From Nakamurella aerolata (GTDB taxonomy: Bacteria > Actinomycetota > Actinomycetes > Mycobacteriales > Nakamurellaceae): a stretch of DNA of 64,000 bases. The notes beneath the pieces are model-generated. The model saw only the letters and a program-made list of their open reading frames with translations. It was not told where the DNA came from and ran no database searches. Positions 1-9,300 of this stretch are shown here, piece after piece. Every line of letters starts with the position of its first letter. Position 1 is the stretch's first letter. A program made the position numbers and the translations under genes. The stretch is from the NCBI RefSeq assembly GCF_013002705.1, contig NZ_JABEND010000007.1, positions 1-64,000 of the forward strand, in the 5' to 3' direction.

Positions 1-1
1 G

Positions 2-571
2 TCGTTGTTGGATGCCACCCGGATCGCGGGGTATGTGCCGCCGGAATGGCTCGCCGAACAGATCCGGACCCGGGACCGCACCTGCGTGGCACCGGGCTGC
101 CGGCAACCCGCCGCCCGCACCGAAATCGACCACCGCATCCCGTACCAGGCCGGCGGGGCGACCAGCGCGGACAACCTGAACCTGCTGTGCAAACACCACC
201 ACCGCGCCAAAGACGGCGGCGGCTGGACCCTCACCCGCACCAGCGACGGCACCTACCACTGGACCTCACCCCTGGGCCGCACCCACACCAGAGAACCCGA
301 AACCTGGTGGCAACCAACCGATCCCACGGCGAGCCAGGCCGACTCGGCCGTCAGCGGACCAGCCGTGACCGAGGCTGGCGATGCGCAGGTCAGGAACACC
401 GAACCGGACAGAACTCCCCGTCCACCTGACGATTCGACGGTGAGCGGATCGACGGTAAGCGATTCAACGGCAAGCGGACCGACGGCAAGCGGACCGACGG
501 AACCGCCGACCGCAGCGCCGGGAAGTGCCGCCCAGAGCTCCGAACCCGACCCGGACATCCCGCCGTTCTGA
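2..571 (+). CDS. HNH endonuclease domain protein, 13E12/DUF222-type (5' partial)
   Basis: The reading frame is already open at the left edge, so the N-terminal part (in this family usually a DUF222 domain) lies outside the window. The visible part has a zinc-type HNH nuclease core: a Cys pair in the segment RTCVAPGCRQP, then EIDHRIPYQAGG, then NLNLLCKHHHRAKDGGGW. This matches the C-terminal half of the actinobacterial 13E12 repeat-family proteins, which are often multicopy and of unproven cellular role. After the nuclease domain the last 80 or so residues are low-complexity Ser/Thr/Pro/Gly, including five 5-residue repeats encoded by a 15-bp tandem array. It is convergent with era. Family assignment is firm; function beyond a probable nuclease is inference. 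Confidence 0.85.
   Translation, partial: SLLDATRIAGYVPPEWLAEQIRTRDRTCVAPGCRQPAARTEIDHRIPYQAGGATSADNLNLLCKHHHRAKDGGGWTLTRTSDGTYHWTSPLGRTHTREPETWWQPTDPTASQADSAVSGPAVTEAGDAQVRNTEPDRTPRPPDDSTVSGSTVSDSTASGPTASGPTEPPTAAPGSAAQSSEPDPDIPPF
431..505 (+). repeat. 15-bp tandem array, 5 units, in HNH gene tail
   Basis: Five consecutive 15-base units start at 431, 446, 461, 476 and 491, with a consensus near GATTCGACGGCAAGC. They encode a Ser/Thr/Gly pentapeptide repeat in the disordered tail of the HNH protein. It is one of several arrays of the same period in this window. Confidence 0.85.
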
Positions 572-715
572 TGCCAACGCATGCCACCAGCTCCGGCGTC
601 CCAGGTACCCGCGGCGACGTCGGGTACCGGCGCCTCATGCCCGGCGCTGCGCCGCCGCATCTCCACGTCACCAGTCGAATCCACCGGCTCAGTGGACTCC
701 GTCGCCGGCGCCAAG

Positions 716-874
716 CTCAACCCGCTCGGCCAAACCCGAGCGACCCGGTCGCCGCTGCCCTGCTCAACCGGCTCGGCCAAACCCAGCCGGCTTGGCCGCC
801 GCTGCCCAGCTCTGTCGGCTCGGCCAACTCAACCGGCTCGGCCAAACCCAGCCGACTCCACCGCTGCTGCCTGG
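716..874. repeat. 47-bp imperfect tandem repeat between HNH gene and era
   Basis: Units begin at 716, 763 and 828, with a short partial copy at 810-827. Each carries the core CTCGGCCAAACCC followed by CCGCTGCC or CCGCTGCTGCC. The 330-base gap between the two convergent genes (572-901) holds this repeat and no convincing gene. Open frames run through it on both strands, but that is expected for GC-rich repeats. Confidence 0.7.
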
Positions 875-901
875 CTCGGTTGGTCGCCGATCGCAACCGC
901 C

Positions 902-1879
902 TCAGCCGTCAAACCCCAGCTTGCGCAACTTCTTCGGGTCGCGCTGCCAGTCCTTGGCGACCGCCACGTGCACATTGAGATACACCTTGCTGCCCAGCAG
1001 CGGCTCAATCTCCGCGCGCGCCCGCCGGCCGATGCCGGCCAAACGAGAGCCTTTGGGGCCCAACACGATCGGCTTCTGCGAATCCCGCTCCACCCACAGC
1101 GTGACGTACACATCCGTCAGCGGATTGTCGGCCGCGCGGCCCTCCCTCGGCAGGATCTCGTCGACCGTCACCGCCAGCGAATGCGGCAGCTCGTCGCGCA
1201 CCCCATCCAGCGCCGCCTCCCGCACCAACTCGGCGATCAGTGTCTCGGTGGGCTCATCGGTCACCGTGTCCGCGGGATACAGCGGCGGCCCCGGCGGCAA
1301 CTGTCGCATCAGCACCTGCACCAGCAGATCCACCTGATAGCCCGCCCGCGCCGACACCGGTACCAAGTCGGCGAACTCGCGCACCTGCGACAACTCAAGC
1401 AGCTGCTCGGCCACCGCCCCGGCCGGAACCGTGTCCGTCTTGGTCACCACCCCGACCACGGGCGTCCGCGGCGCCAACTCGCTCAGCTCCGCCGCGATCC
1501 GCCGATCGCCAGGGCCGATCTTCTGGTTCGCCGGCACGCACAACCCGATGACGTCCACCTCGGCGAATGTCGACCGCACCACGTCGCCGAGCCGCTCCCC
1601 CAGCAGCGTCCGCGGCTTGTGCAGCCCGGGAGTGTCCACCACGATCAGCTGCCCCGCCGGGTTGTCCACTCGGTTCACGATGCCGCGAATCGCGCGCCTG
1701 GTGGTCTGCGGCTTGTCCGAGGTGATGGCGATCTTCTGCCCCACCATGGCGTTCAGCAACGTCGACTTGCCGGCATTCGGCCGCCCCACAAAGCAGGCGA
1801 ACCCGCTGCGCGGCTGCGACTCTGCGGGTCCACCGCGGGACGCGGAGTCCGCCGGGACCTGGTTCGGCTGCTCCGTCAT
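902..1879 (-). CDS. era: GTPase Era
   Basis: Era is a GTPase that binds the 3' end of 16S rRNA and helps assemble the 30S subunit. The 325-residue protein has the G1 loop GRPNAGKST at about 32-40, the switch region with DKPQTTR, G3 DTPG at 82-85 and G4 TKTD near 146-149. A C-terminal KH domain carries VTLWVERDSQKPIVLGPKGSRL. About 20 extra disordered residues precede the G domain. The start overlaps the stop of the CBS-domain gene upstream by ATGA, so the two are translationally coupled. In many actinobacteria recO follows era; here an HNH gene and repeats follow instead. Confidence 0.97.
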   Translation of the reverse strand: MTEQPNQVPADSASRGGPAESQPRSGFACFVGRPNAGKSTLLNAMVGQKIAITSDKPQTTRRAIRGIVNRVDNPAGQLIVVDTPGLHKPRTLLGERLGDVVRSTFAEVDVIGLCVPANQKIGPGDRRIAAELSELAPRTPVVGVVTKTDTVPAGAVAEQLLELSQVREFADLVPVSARAGYQVDLLVQVLMRQLPPGPPLYPADTVTDEPTETLIAELVREAALDGVRDELPHSLAVTVDEILPREGRAADNPLTDVYVTLWVERDSQKPIVLGPKGSRLAGIGRRARAEIEPLLGSKVYLNVHVAVAKDWQRDPKKLRKLGFDG

Positions 1880-3705
1880 CTGTGGTGGTCCTGGTCAACG
1901 GCCCGTCCCGCACCGTCACCGGGTTCGACGCGCCCCGCACCGCGCTCAGAACCTTGCCCCCCGCCGTCCTCAGAACCGCGGCCCGCGCCGCGGTCAGAAC
2001 CGTTGTGGGCAGCGCGATCAGGTCGGCGGCCACCAGCACGGCCGGCACTGCCACCAGCTCCACCGTCGGCACGTGGGTTGGTCGACGGCGCGGGCAACAA
2101 CCCAGCAATCGGATGCGCTGCGTCCTCCGTGGATCCGCCGCCCCCTCGGTCAAACTCGCTGCCGCTCAACCCGGGGTCGCCGCTACGGCTCCCCTCGCCG
2201 CCGCGGCCGGCAAACACCGGGCCCGCGTCGGACAGCCCGCCTGCGTCGGGCTCAGCCGCGCCGTCGGCAGCGCCACTGCGGCCGGCGCTGCGCCCGCGGT
2301 CGACGCCGTCGGCGCTGCGGCGGCCACGGGCGCCGTCGGAGCCACGGCCGCCATCGGTGTCGTCGGTGCTGCGGCCATCTTCGGTGCCGCGGGGGCCTGC
2401 GGCGTCGGCCTGATCGGCGGCATCGGTGCCCGGTTCCTCCCGCCACACCAACACGGTGTTCACCCGAGGCCGGCCCCTCCGGTCGGTTCCTGCCTCCCCG
2501 ACCAGGTGCAGCCCGTCGATGGTGGCCTCCGAACCTGGTAGCGGCACCCGCCCCAGCAACTGCGCCAGCAACCCGCCGACCGTCTCGACGTCTTCGTCCG
2601 GCAACTCGATGCCGAACTGCTCACCCAGATCCTCCACCGTCACCCGCGCCGACACCCGCAGCCTGCCGTCCGGCAGATGCACGATCGGGTCGGGTGTCTC
2701 GGCGTCGTACTCGTCGGTGATCTCGCCGACGATCTCCTCCAGGATGTCCTCGATGGTGAGGATCCCGGCGGTACCGCCGTACTCGTCCATCACCACCGCG
2801 AAATGCTTTCTGCTGCGCTGCATCTCGGCCAGCAAATCGTCCACCGGCTTGGAATCCGGCACGAACACCGGATCCCGCGCCAGCTCGGCCAACACCGGGC
2901 CGGGGTCGCCGGGCGCCAGCGTCAACGCCTGGGCGATCAGATCCTTGATGTAGATGATCCCCACGACGTCGTCGACGCTCTCGCCGATCACCGGCACCCG
3001 GGAAAAGCCCGACCGGGACGCCAACTGCATCGCCTGCCGCATGGTCTTGTCGCTCTCAATCCACACCACCTCGGTGCGCGGCACCATCACCTCGCGGGCC
3101 ACCGTGTCACCGAGGTTGAACACCGACTGCAGCATTTCGCGTTCGGAGTCCTCCACCACCCCGTGCACCTGGGCCATGTCGACCAGCTCACGAAGCTCGA
3201 TCTCGGACGAGAACGGTCCCTCGCGAAAGCCCTTGCCGGGGGTGATGGCATTGCCAAGGTGAATCAACAGCGTGGCGATCGGCGACAGCACGCTGGCCAG
3301 GCCGGTCACCAACCGCGCGGTGAACAACCCGATGGCGGACGGGTGCTGACGGCCGATGGTGCGCGGCAACACACCGATCACCACGTAACACACCACCAGC
3401 ATGATCAGCACAACGATCAGCCCGGACAGCACCGAGGCGCCCCACACCGAGAACACCACGGCCGCAACCAGAACCGTCGCCGTCAGTTCAGCCGCCACCC
3501 GCAGCAGCAGCAGCAGATTGGTGAAACGCGGCTTGTCGGCAACGATCCGGCGCAGCGCCGAGGCCCCCCGCCTACCGTCCTTCTCGGCCTCGTCCACCCG
3601 TGCCGGCGAGACCATGATGATGGCGGCGTCGGCGGCGGCCATCAGGCCGGCGAACGGCACCAGCAGGGCGGCCAACACCAACAGCAGTACGTCCCAGGCA
3701 TCCAT
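1876..3705 (-). CDS. CNNM/CBS-domain hemolysin-family membrane protein with long Gly-rich tail
   Basis: This is a membrane protein of the HlyC/CorC (CNNM) family. Members are implicated in divalent cation homeostasis, and the hemolysin name is historical. Residues 1 to about 150 form the DUF21 domain with four hydrophobic segments. Two CBS motifs follow at about 215-330 (DTVAREVMVPRTEV, DEYGGTAGILTIEDILEE), then a CorC/HlyC C-terminal domain to about 425. The last 180 residues are an unusual Asp/Gly/Ser/Arg-rich tail without predicted fold, roughly a third longer than typical family members. The gene lies between ybeY and era, as in mycobacteria. The domain assignment is certain; the transported substrate is unknown. 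Confidence 0.93.
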   Translation of the reverse strand: MDAWDVLLLVLAALLVPFAGLMAAADAAIIMVSPARVDEAEKDGRRGASALRRIVADKPRFTNLLLLLRVAAELTATVLVAAVVFSVWGASVLSGLIVVLIMLVVCYVVIGVLPRTIGRQHPSAIGLFTARLVTGLASVLSPIATLLIHLGNAITPGKGFREGPFSSEIELRELVDMAQVHGVVEDSEREMLQSVFNLGDTVAREVMVPRTEVVWIESDKTMRQAMQLASRSGFSRVPVIGESVDDVVGIIYIKDLIAQALTLAPGDPGPVLAELARDPVFVPDSKPVDDLLAEMQRSRKHFAVVMDEYGGTAGILTIEDILEEIVGEITDEYDAETPDPIVHLPDGRLRVSARVTVEDLGEQFGIELPDEDVETVGGLLAQLLGRVPLPGSEATIDGLHLVGEAGTDRRGRPRVNTVLVWREEPGTDAADQADAAGPRGTEDGRSTDDTDGGRGSDGARGRRSADGVDRGRSAGRSGAADGAAEPDAGGLSDAGPVFAGRGGEGSRSGDPGLSGSEFDRGGGGSTEDAAHPIAGLLPAPSTNPRADGGAGGSAGRAGGRRPDRAAHNGSDRGAGRGSEDGGGQGSERGAGRVEPGDGAGRAVDQDHHR

Positions 3706-3847
3706 AGCCTCTGAACATCCTTCTTTCGAACGCTGTGTGAGTTGTCAGCAGGTGATCACTGCCGCGCAGTGGAGTTGACGTGTGAAAGTCGTTGACCCGG
3801 TGGAGTTGTCGAAGCCAGTCGAAGAAGCCAGTCGAAGATCGCCGTGC

Positions 3848-4369
3848 TCAGCCCGCTCCGCCGGCCGGTTCGGCCGGGGTCAGCTCATCGCGGCGATCCC
3901 GCCAGCTGTCCAGGATGTCGTTCTGCAGCTCGAACATCACACGTTCCTCTTCGGGTTCGGCGTGGTCGTAGCCGAGCAGGTGCAACACTCCGTGCACGGT
4001 CAGCAGATGCAGCTCGTCGTCAAGCGAATGGCCAGCCTGTTCGGCCTGCTGGGCGGCCACCGCGGGGCACAACACGATATCGCCGAGCACGGCCGGCGGC
4101 GCGGAGTCGGTGTCGAACGCCGGCATCGCCGGGCCGCCGTCCCGGCGCGGCGGGGTCAGTTCGTCCATCGGAAAGCTCATCACGTCCGTCGGGCCAGGCT
4201 CGTCCATCCACTGCTGATGCAACGCCGACATGGCGTCGACGTCGATGAGCAGCAACGAGAGCTCGGCCTGCGGATGAATCCGCAAGCGGTCAAGGGCATA
4301 TCGGGCCACCGAGATCAGCGCGGTCTCGTCGGCTCCGATGCCCGACTCGTTGGCGACCTCGATGGTCAT
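3848..4369 (-). CDS. ybeY: endoribonuclease YbeY (16S rRNA maturation factor)
   Basis: YbeY is a metal-dependent endoribonuclease acting in 16S rRNA 3' maturation and ribosome quality control. The zinc-binding signature [11 protein letters not shown] is complete, with H126, H130 and H136. The protein is 173 residues, a normal length. The ATG at 4369 (protein begins MTIEVANE) was chosen because it overlaps the phoH stop by ATGA and gives the conserved N-terminus; a longer frame upstream is not conserved sequence. The 142-base gap to the next gene (3706-3847) has short direct repeats of CCAGTCGAAG but no gene. Confidence 0.96.
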   Translation of the reverse strand: MTIEVANESGIGADETALISVARYALDRLRIHPQAELSLLLIDVDAMSALHQQWMDEPGPTDVMSFPMDELTPPRRDGGPAMPAFDTDSAPPAVLGDIVLCPAVAAQQAEQAGHSLDDELHLLTVHGVLHLLGYDHAEPEEERVMFELQNDILDSWRDRRDELTPAEPAGGAG

Positions 4370-5691
4370 CGATCGTCCCGCCGCGACCGGCGCGAATCGA
4401 AACGCGACCTGTCCTGCACCAGCCCGGCCGGCTCGGAATGCTCGGCATCCCAACGGTCGTAGGCGTTGACGATGTCGCCCACCAGGCGGTGCCGCACCAC
4501 GTCGGACGCGGTGAGCGCCGGAAACGCCACGTCGTCCAGATCGGCGAGAATCCGCCGCACCACCTGCAGGCCGGACTTCTGCCCACCGGGCAGGTCGACC
4601 TGGGTGACGTCGCCGGTGACAACGATCTTGGAGCCGAACCCCAACCGGGTGAGGAACATCTTCATCTGCTCGGGCGTGGTGTTCTGCGCCTCGTCCAGGA
4701 TGATGAACGCGTCGTTGAGGGTGCGGCCACGCATGTACGCCAGCGGTGCGACCTCGATGGTTCCGGCTGCCATCAACCGCGGGATCGACTCGGGGTCGAG
4801 CATGTCGTGCAGCGCGTCGTACAGCGGCCGCAGGTAGGGATCGATCTTCTCGTTCAGCGTCCCCGGCAGATACCCGAGCCGCTCCCCAGCTTCCACCGCT
4901 GGGCGGGTCAGGATGATGCGATTCACCTGCTTGGCCTGCAGCGCCTGCACGGCCTTGGCCATCGCCAGGTAGGTCTTGCCGGTACCGGCGGGGCCGATCC
5001 CGAAAACCACGGTGTGCTCGTCGATGGCGTCGACATATCGCTTCTGGTTCAACGTCTTCGGCCGAATCGTCCGGCCACGGCGGGACAGAATGTTGAAGCC
5101 GAGCACCTCACTGGGACGCTCCCGCGTTGCCGCGCCGCCGCCGTCGTCCTCGGCGGAGTCGGCAAGCATGCCGACGGTGCGGTTAACCGCGTCCGGGCTG
5201 ACCGGTGAACCGGACTCCTGCAGGGTGATCAACTCCCGGATGACGTGGTCGGCAAACGCCACATCGGCGGCGGTGCCCTTGATGGTGATGCGGTTCCCGC
5301 GGACGTGAACGTCGGCGGCCAGCTGTTCCTCCAGCCGGAGCAGCACGCTGTCGCCCGGACCCAGCAGCCCGAGCATGGCGCGCTCGTCGGCGACCACGAC
5401 GGTCGATTCGGCGGCATCGGCGCCGGCCGCGTCCGTCCGGGCCTGGGCCGCTCGCGCTTGGGTCGTTCGGGCCTGCGTCGTACGGGCCTGGTCACGCCGG
5501 GCCGAGCCGCGCCGGCGGGCGCCGCCCGACGCCCCGGAAACCTCGGCCAGCCCCGCCACGTCCGTGACGCTGCCGCCGTTGTCGCTGTTGTTGTCTCTCA
5601 CACCGCTGTCAGTGGCACTGCGCAGTTCGCTGGCCCTGCGCCGACTCGTCCGGGATTCCGAACGGTCGGAGGCCTGAGGTCGGTCCGGCAA
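4366..5691 (-). CDS. phoH: PhoH-family ATPase
   Basis: This is a PhoH-like P-loop ATPase, a family linked to RNA metabolism and stress. Walker A GPAGTGKT is at 233-240, Walker B is [11 protein letters not shown], and the motifs [16 protein letters not shown] and [10 protein letters not shown] are conserved. A KH-like RNA-binding region lies at about 97-160. The first 95 or so residues are low-complexity and contain a run of 5-residue repeats with the pattern RTTQA. The true start may therefore be internal, since the conserved part begins near STVVVADER. Downstream it overlaps ybeY by ATGA; phoH, ybeY, CBS and era read as one operon. The physiological substrate is not established for the family. 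Confidence 0.93.
   Translation of the reverse strand: MPDRPQASDRSESRTSRRRASELRSATDSGVRDNNSDNGGSVTDVAGLAEVSGASGGARRRGSARRDQARTTQARTTQARAAQARTDAAGADAAESTVVVADERAMLGLLGPGDSVLLRLEEQLAADVHVRGNRITIKGTAADVAFADHVIRELITLQESGSPVSPDAVNRTVGMLADSAEDDGGGAATRERPSEVLGFNILSRRGRTIRPKTLNQKRYVDAIDEHTVVFGIGPAGTGKTYLAMAKAVQALQAKQVNRIILTRPAVEAGERLGYLPGTLNEKIDPYLRPLYDALHDMLDPESIPRLMAAGTIEVAPLAYMRGRTLNDAFIILDEAQNTTPEQMKMFLTRLGFGSKIVVTGDVTQVDLPGGQKSGLQVVRRILADLDDVAFPALTASDVVRHRLVGDIVNAYDRWDAEHSEPAGLVQDRSRFDSRRSRRDDR
5431..5490 (-). repeat. 15-bp tandem array, 4 units, in phoH 5' region
   Basis: Four 15-base units start at 5431, 5446, 5461 and 5476, with the shared core CGGGCCTG. On the coding strand they give an Arg-Thr-Thr-Gln-Ala type pentapeptide repeat in the N-terminal extension of the PhoH protein. 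Confidence 0.8.
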
Positions 5692-5840
5692 AGTGCTCGA
5701 TGCCTGCTTTCTGCCCGGTGCGGGGCGCTTGCGGGTCGGTCTACCCGCCGAGTTTAGCCGCGCATTGAGAAGATTTGCCCGCCAATAAGCACCGCCGGCG
5801 GTACCGGAGCCGTTCAGCGGTCTGCCGGGTGGCGGACCGC

Positions 5841-6245
5841 TCAGCCGGGCGGCCAGGCCAGTGGGCGCCCACCGACCAGGTGCACATGGGTGTGGAACAC
5901 GCTCTGGCCGGCTCCGGCGCCGGTGTTGACCACCAGCCGGTAGCCGGGATCGGCGTCGGCGGTGGTTCCCGGTGCTGCCGAGCTCACCAGGCCCTCCGCG
6001 GCTGCCACCTCGTTGGCCGCGCCGATCAGGTCGGCGACGACGGCCGGGTCGGCGGCCGCGCTGGCCGCCACGTTGGGTTGATGCTCGACGGGCACCACCA
6101 GGACGTGCGTCGGGGCCTGCGGGTTGACGTCGCGGAACGCCACCGTGCGCTCGTCCCTGCGCACCACGTCCGCCGGGATCTCGCCGGCGACGATCTTGCA
6201 GAACAAGCAGTCGCTCACCTTGGGTACTTCGGCTGCATCGGCCAT
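5841..6245 (-). CDS. HIT family protein (histidine triad nucleotide-binding)
   Basis: This small HIT hydrolase belongs to the HinT branch, which usually acts on purine nucleoside phosphoramidates or AMP-lysine-type substrates. The histidine triad HTHVH lies at 118-122, followed by LVGGRPLAWPPG, a typical HinT C-terminus. Cys13 and Cys16 near the N-terminus (DCLFCKIVAGEIP) match the zinc-binding pair of many bacterial HIT proteins. The ATG at 6245 was selected because the conserved sequence starts there; the frame remains open upstream into Arg-rich, non-conserved sequence overlapping the kinase gene. The protein is 134 residues. The 149-base gap to phoH contains no recognised gene. Confidence 0.93.
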   Translation of the reverse strand: MADAAEVPKVSDCLFCKIVAGEIPADVVRRDERTVAFRDVNPQAPTHVLVVPVEHQPNVAASAAADPAVVADLIGAANEVAAAEGLVSSAAPGTTADADPGYRLVVNTGAGAGQSVFHTHVHLVGGRPLAWPPG

Positions 6246-6363
6246 GACGGCCAACCTATCCCGGCGACGGTGGGCGGGCATCCCGGTCGAGGTTAGCGGC
6301 ACCCTTCGGGCCGTCAGCACGCCCCGGCGGACGCGGTGGGTGCCGTGCCGACCGTACGGCTGC

Positions 6364-9300
6364 CTACCCTGCCGCCACCTGCCCGATGGTCGTGAGCGAA
6401 CCACCCGTCTTCGCCACCAGCATCGTCGCGAGCGATTCAGGCAGGGTCGCGTTGCTGGTGTTGGTCGCGATCATCCAGCGGTCGGCGGCGACCACCCGCG
6501 CACCGGAGAGATCTTCGTTGTTCATCCCGCTGAGCATCACCAACGCTTGGCAGTACTCCGGCAACTTGTCAATCACCAGAACAACGATCTCTTGCCCCTG
6601 GACCGTGCACTTGACAGACGGCTGCACCCCGAACTCTTTCAGGAAATCGGCAGCCGTGGCGTCCCCCTCAGTGATGTCAAAGGGACGAATACTGGTACAG
6701 CCAGCCGCGTTGGCGATAGTGGTGGCGTCCGCGTTCGCGGGGACGGTGCTGCTCGACGGGCTCTTGGCCTTGGGGATCCCCGGATGGGCGTTGCTGGCGA
6801 ACCACGCCTTGGCCACCTTCACGTCGGTCACCGGTGGGTTCGCCGCGGACGTCCGGAAGGGGCTGAGCTTTCCCACCCACACCGGCTTCGACCTGTCGAA
6901 CGGTGATGCGTTCTTGGTTGCGCCGACCAGCAAGATCTTCCTGTCTTTGTTGCAGCTGTAGGCGCCGATATAGCCGTCGGCCTGCTGTCCCCACGAACCA
7001 CCAAGACGGATCGAGCAGACGGTTCCATCGGCGAGCTGCACCTGCCAGGGCCATTCACCTTTGCTGGCAGGCACATCGGTCAGGGTGCCCTGTGGATTGC
7101 CGGCCGCCGCGAACTCGGTCACGCTGGACTCGCGGATCTTCTTCGATGTCGGGTCGCTCATGCACCAGACGGTTCCGGCGTCCTTGGGCCAGCAGGCCGG
7201 AGCGTCGTCGGCGCTCGCGCCGCATTCGAAGATGGACCGGCTGGTACTGACCTTTGAGGCGAAACAGCCGACACCGATCTGAGCCGGTGCGACCTGGTAT
7301 CCGGGCTTCAGCTTGCCCGCTGCCGCGAGCGGATCAACCTCGATCACCTGGGTCTTGGCGTTGTCCGCTGCGGCTTTGCTCGTCGCCGGATAGGCGGCAA
7401 GTTTGGTGCGCGACAAGGTGAATCCGCGTCTGGAGGCGTCCGCGGTGCAGCGCAGCGTTGCCGTCCCAGTCACACAGCTGAAGCGGCCGGCGCGCAGCAC
7501 ACTGTTGTCCGGCAGCGGCGTCGGCTGCGGAGCGGCACCGTCACCGCAACCCAACTGCAGGACTCCCTTGGCATCGATCATCGGGCTGCCGGCGATACCG
7601 CGGTCACAGGACGCCGCCGTGGGAATCGAATCAGACTCCACCCCGTAACCCGGCTCGGCGACACTGCACTGCACCATCGAGTTCGGCGTCACCACGCAGT
7701 AGGTGGTCAGCGCCGGCACCGTGAAGACGTACCGACCGTTGCTCTGATAGTCGCTGGCCCGCACCGGCTTTGCGGACGGTGTCGCCGCTCGGGTTCCGGT
7801 GGCCGAGCTGGTCCGCGCTGCCGCGGCCGTATCGGTCGCCTTGCCGGTGCCGGACGAGCCGGTTGCGGTTGCGGCACCGGAACCGGACTGCCCCACCGAG
7901 TCCGGGCCGCTGGTTGCCGGCAAGCCGCTACCGGCGTCGGTGCTGCCAGCGCTGTCCGCGCCGGTACTGCCCGATCCCGGCGGCACGGCGGGTGCCGTCC
8001 GTCCTGTCCCGGTGCCGGGCTGGTTGCCGGTCTGTTGCTGGCCGGACGGTTGGCCCGACGAGCTTGCCGCCGCCGACGCGGCCGTTGCCCGCGGCGCATC
8101 CGAGCGGCGAGTCACGGCGATGACGACGGCCGCGATCACCACAACCGCCACGATGCCGACCGCGGTGAGCGCGGGGCCGCTGTGCCCGATGCCGGTCACC
8201 ACCCGCCGCACCGAACGCACCCCGCCAGCAGCCGCCTTCACCCCGGCGCCCGCCGCGCCACCGGCGGCGCCGACCGCCCCGACGCCGCCGGCGCCGCCCC
8301 CTCCCGCACCGCCGGCGTCGCCCCCTCCCGCACCGCCCCCGAGAGCCGCGTCACCATTGGACGCCGCCATGCCCCCGCCGGCACCCGATCCCGCGGCCGC
8401 CACCTGGCCACCGGTCCCGGCGGCACCTCCCAGTCCCAGCGCGGTACCACCGGCCGCGGCACCGACGGCGCCGGCAACGCCCATCGCGCCGGCAGCTCCC
8501 CCGGCTGCCGTGCCGGCGCCGGCAACACCGCCCGCGCCGGCGAGCCCGCCGGATGCTCCCGCGCCGGAACCCGCCACCCCGGCACCCACACCGCCCGCTG
8601 AGCCCCCGATGCCCGCTCCGGCGGCAGCGGTTCCCGCCGCTCCGGCACCTGCGAGGCCGCCAGCGCTGAGCACGCCGGGCACCGAAGACCCGCCCGCAAC
8701 CATCGCCGAGATCACACCACCGAGCGAGGCCCCTGCAGGAGCTGCCAGCCAGGCCGGACCGTACCGCTCGCGAGCCGCGGCATCGAGCGCGGCGGCGAAC
8801 ACCTCGGCGGTCGGTGGACGCTGCCCGGGGTCCTTCTGCATTCCGGCAAAACACAGCTGCGCCAACGCATCTCCGACGTCGGGACGCACCGAGCGCAGGT
8901 CGGGTACCGGTGCGTGCAGCTGTTGCTGCAGCATCTCCGCCGACGTCTTCGCCGGATACGGGCGCTGCCCGGCGAGCAGCTCGAACAACAACACGGACAT
9001 CGCATAGATATCGGAACGGATATCGGCAGGACGTCCCTGGATCCGTTCCGGCGCAAGGTAACTGGGCGACCCCGTCACCTGCTCACCGACCGCCGCCGCC
9101 CCGACCGGCGTTGCCAGGCCGAAGTCGATGATCCGCGCGGCGCCGGTCTGGTCGATCAAGATGTTGTCGGGCTTGATATCGCCGTGCACCAGGCCGGCGG
9201 CGTGCACGGCGGCAAGGCCGGACAGCGCGCCCCGCAGCAGCCGCAGCGCCTGCGGACCGGACAGCCGCCCGTGTTCGCGCAGCACCGCGCGCAGCGACGC

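Noticed and set aside
581-2413. A 610-codon plus-strand frame across the repeat region, era and the CBS tail
   Set aside because: It is antisense to era and the CBS gene and rich in Arg/Pro/Ala, with no domain. Long stop-free frames are expected opposite GC-rich genes.
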